From contig JADBLO010000048.1 of assembly GCA_014894395.1 (NCBI GenBank), positions 1 to 34,241 of the forward strand: a stretch of DNA of 34,241 bases. Direction: 5' to 3'. The translations under genes were made by a program, and so were the position numbers. This DNA comes from Thermoplasmata archaeon (GTDB taxonomy: Archaea; Thermoplasmatota; E2; DHVEG-1). The notes beneath the pieces are model-generated. The model saw only the letters and a list, made by a program, of their open reading frames with translations. It did no database searches and had not been told where the DNA came from. Position 1 is the stretch's first letter. Every line of letters starts with the position of its first letter. Shown here one piece after another: positions 31,461 to 34,241 of the stretch.

Positions 31461-33258
31461 TTATTGTATCGTGACCTGACCAAACAGGATGGTTGCTTCT
31501 ACTGACTTCTCAACAGACGACTCCTCAGCACATGTTGCAGAAACGGTTATGAGAGGCTGTGGAAACAAGAGTCCTAATCCTATTCCAAATACCGACATGC
31601 TGAGTTCTGTAGATCCACCGCCAGGAAGCGATGGTATGCTCCCTGAGGTTTCTCGCGGCAAGACAAAAAAACCACCGGTGATTGTGATATTCCACTGGAT
31701 ATCGGAGGCATCTCCAAATCCTGTGTTATTGAGCGTTGCAGTTATTCTAGTTCCTCCAACAATTGATCCGATGTCAAGTTGTGGTTCTGTGAGGTATAAC
31801 AAAGCATCATGCGCATTGATTCTTCCAAATCCGTAGTATTTATCCCACCCTACCGTGTCCTCTGCAGGATTGCCCACCTGATCTTCCGCAGTGATGCAGA
31901 TAATGTTCTGAACCGCAGCGTTCGTCAATGAAGGTTCCTTTGCAAAGAGAAGTGCTGCCAAACCAGAAACGAACGGGGCAGCCATCGAAGTCCCAGCCCA
32001 ATATTGATACACATTGTTCCATGCTGTACTGTTAATCCAGTTCCCAGGGGCGACGACATCGATGTGATTCCCATAGTTACTCCCTCCATTTTGCATGCCA
32101 AAAGGTTGCCAATCAGGAGGGACGCATCGAGTATCATCTGTATCGGTTGCCCCCACTGCGATCACGTTCGAGTACGCCGCGGGGGTAGTAGACGGTATTG
32201 CTATTATCGTTCCCCATTGAAACAACAATGACACAGTTCAATCCATACGCGTAGTCAACAGCGTCTTTCAGAGTCTGTGAAGGATTCGTTCCACCCATGC
32301 TCATGCTGATGACCTTTGCTCCGTTATCAGCCGCGTACTGCAGACCACTGGCCCACCAGCTGTACTGACCCCAGTTAATTTGATTCAGAACCTTTACTGG
32401 CATAAGTTTGCAATGCCAATCAACTCCGGCGACCCCCACCCCATTATTGGTACTAGCACCGACAATCCCTGCATTCACGGTTCCATGACCGTGATCGTCC
32501 ATGGGATTATTGTCGTTATTCGCAAAGTCCCATCCGCGGATATCGTCGATGTATCCATTCCCATCATCATCAATGCCATTAGCTGTCTCATCGGCATTGT
32601 TCCAAATACGTGCACTAAGGTCGGGATGGTCCCAATCGACGCCTGTATCTAACATCGCTACGATAACACTACTCTCACCGGTTTCGATGTCCCATGCCTC
32701 TGGTGCATCGATGTCCGCATCAGCGGTTCCCGGGTGATTGGGTGGATTGGTCCCATCGTTGCGCAGCCCCCACTGCACGTTAAACATTGGATCGTTCGGG
32801 ATCGCATGCGCCTGACCAATGAAGTTTGGTTCTGCATATTCAACAAAAGGATTCCTCTCAAATGCTGCAACAGCGGACTGAATGTCGACCTCTTCGCATA
32901 CTTCGAAGGTGTATATCCTATCCAAACCAATCGCGGTAAAGAGGCATATGTTTTTTGGTTTTATCCTCTCACCGGGGAAAGTTCTCTCTACATTTTGTAC
33001 GCAAAATTCCGTAATTAGGCTGTCGAGAGAGGATATGCCAGAATGAATGATGTTCCCAGAAGATGAAAACGAGACAGCAGCATCGTGTGTAAATTTCACC
33101 AAGAACTCTGCTGAGACGAATGCAGATTCATCAACGAGCGTTCCCGTATCATTTGAATACAAAGTACTCGATGACGAAGGATCATGCCCTGTTACAGGCA
33201 ACACCGAAAAACAAAGCAGCAGAATGATACTACCTATGGCAACTATTTTCCTATTCAT
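31461..33258 (-). pseudogene. Subtilisin-like S8 protease, frameshifted
   Basis: Two frames combine into about 598 residues. The N-terminal frame has a signal (MNRKIVAIGSIILLLCFSVL), an inhibitor-like propeptide ending VEYAEPNF, catalytic D204 (AMLDTGVDWDHPDL) and H258 (DDHGHGTVNAG). The second frame has the catalytic Ser in AGTSMAAPFVSG and a CARDB-like C-terminal domain. The frames part at a run of five C (32181-32185): four C would give YYPAAYSNVIAVGA and an intact enzyme. ATG 33258 is chosen over 33294 because GGAAGG lies eight bases upstream. Whether this is real decay or a sequence error cannot be told from the text alone. Confidence 0.8.
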
Positions 33259-33408
33259 GTTTATTCCTTCCCATGTAATGCTAATGCATACCACATATTA
33301 AAATTTTTCCTCTATTGAATGAAACAATAGTAACAAAAGATCACACGACTGATTTCATATCAACAGTGCTCTATCCATAAGATTGGCTTACAAACAATAT
33401 CTTTAGGT

Positions 33409-33482
33409 GTTACCCGTTCTCCAGTAGGTTATCTTTACACATTGATTTAGTTACGTTCAATGCGTTAAAAATAGGAGGAAAA
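33409..33482. repeat. 74-base repeat, right copy
   Basis: Same orientation as the copy at 31337, ten mismatches. Its inverted arms are less perfect. Together the two copies bracket the subtilase gene. The rest of 33259-33589 holds the subtilase promoter region and no gene. Confidence 0.75.
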
Positions 33483-33589
33483 AGAGGAAGCGAGGTAGAC
33501 TTGCGGGTTAGTGTTTTTTAAGGTTCAAAAATATTTATTTCAATAAGAAAACACTTTAATGATTATCTCTTCCCTCGATACCACCGTCT

Positions 33590-34159
33590 CTACCCTTCCT
33601 CCTCTACCTCCTTTATCCGTATCCGATGTTTCTCCACAAACTGCTTTGCGTTACCCAACCAGAACTTGACAGACGATTTCCTCTCCACTAACCCTGCGGT
33701 CGCAATCCTGGCAAAATCCTTATCATACGTAATGATCCCCCGTACCTCCGGATGCTCATAGGCTGCCTGCACCAACGACAGATCAGCAATCGACGGCTGC
33801 TTAAAGAAATTCGTTTTAATTTCTGTCAGATCACTCGGAATCGTGCTGACATGATAGATCAGAAGCGCCTCAGGAAGCTGCTGCTCAATCACCGAACCAA
33901 CCTCTTCGATGATCTGCCGCGTCGTCGCAATACTCATAGACGGAGCATGCATCGCAAGGATCGCCTGACAATATTTCCTACGAACACTGCTGCTTTCAAA
34001 CGCGTAAATCAAAATATTCGCATCAACAAGATACACATCATACGCGATTTTCTCATGCAGAAAATGTCGATAATTCAACAGCTTCCCACACGCACAGACA
34101 TTCTTTCGGCTCTGGCCAATATGAATTCTCCGTTTACAGTGCGGGCAGGTCACCTTCAT
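33590..34159 (-). CDS. PIN-domain protein with N-terminal zinc ribbon
   Basis: 189 residues. A treble-Cys start (C5, C8, C22, C24) makes a small zinc ribbon, followed by a PIN domain with D46 (LVDANILIYAF), E85/E86 (IIEEVG), D126 (SIADLSL) and D146 or D148 (TYDKDFA). Nob1 has its ribbon at the C-terminus, so this is a different protein. The base composition is close to that of the DMT transporter. Its ATG overlaps the stop of an upstream frame (ATGA), so it is probably the second gene of an operon. An RNase role is inferred from the fold. Confidence 0.75.
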   Translation of the reverse strand: MKVTCPHCKRRIHIGQSRKNVCACGKLLNYRHFLHEKIAYDVYLVDANILIYAFESSSVRRKYCQAILAMHAPSMSIATTRQIIEEVGSVIEQQLPEALLIYHVSTIPSDLTEIKTNFFKQPSIADLSLVQAAYEHPEVRGIITYDKDFARIATAGLVERKSSVKFWLGNAKQFVEKHRIRIKEVEEEG

Positions 34160-34241
34160 AGCACAATAATGTAATCAACAACACTTTTATTATTAACTGC
34201 GGCTGGGAATACTGCGCGGTCTGAAGCATCAGCGTAAGACC
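34156..34241 (-). CDS. 3' end of an upstream gene (partial)
   Basis: The last 27 codons before TGA read SYADASDRAVFPAAVNNKSV and then VDYIIVL. The stop overlaps the PIN gene start as ATGA. Another frame is also open here, so support rests on the overlap alone. I do not recognise the product. Confidence 0.35.
   Translation of the reverse strand, partial: SYADASDRAVFPAAVNNKSVVDYIIVL

Noticed and set aside
1-34241. tRNA or rRNA genes
   Set aside because: I looked for T-loop-like and conserved rRNA segments and saw none; a dedicated search would be needed to exclude a divergent tRNA.

Overview
The window looks archaeal, most likely from a Thermoplasmatota-type euryarchaeon. Genes are preceded by AT-rich TATA-like boxes about 25-35 bases before the start, several starts look leaderless, and the envelope proteins carry PKD, thrombospondin type-3 and CARDB-like modules that I associate with that phylum. 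The phylum is an inference, since no rRNA or tRNA gene is visible. Two genes are split by single-base changes in homopolymer runs, so either some genes are decaying or the sequence has small indel errors.

Bases 1-9,900 are AT-rich and read as a defence or mobile island. They hold an HNH nuclease; a minus-strand operon of a PIN-GNAT-PUA-like fusion, an ASCH-like protein and a nucleotidyl-cyclase-fold protein; a tyrosine recombinase behind a hairpin-rich leader; a DUF262-HNH (GmrSD-like) nuclease followed closely by an HEXXH metalloprotease with a zinc ribbon; a Fic protein; and a zinc-ribbon PD-(D/E)XK nuclease. The cyclase-fold operon is the best candidate for an undescribed system, because a signal-producing fold next to a PIN nuclease suggests a signalling-plus-effector logic.

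Bases 9,900-18,000 are a patchwork. A pilin-like Ig lipoprotein is followed by a radical SAM protein of spore-photoproduct-lyase type with a TcmP-like partner (frameshifted at a canonical TTTAAAA heptamer). Between 13.5 and 16.0 kb lie about a dozen copies of a 23-base iteron-like repeat in three clusters, around two divergent winged-helix genes and a coupled DUF5678/aspartyl-protease pair. Then come a VapBC locus with two tandem RHH antitoxins, a truncated DUF1016 (YhcG) nuclease, and scattered remnants of a tiny zinc-ribbon gene family with four degenerate copies in the window. This stretch resembles a recombination hot spot or the remains of an integrated replicon.

Bases 18,000-33,300 are less AT-rich and mostly encode the cell surface and secretome: a DMT transporter, a TSP3/transglutaminase-like lipoprotein, a 1,527-residue Ig/PKD surface protein, a gingipain-like C25 protease, a metzincin-like protease with a PKD domain, and a subtilisin-like protease split by a frameshift. 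Together these suggest an archaeon that degrades extracellular protein. Two structured repeats occur here: a roughly 105-base hairpin element (25.7 and 29.1 kb) and a 74-base direct repeat flanking the subtilase (31.3 and 33.4 kb). The window closes with a zinc-ribbon PIN protein overlapping the end of another gene.
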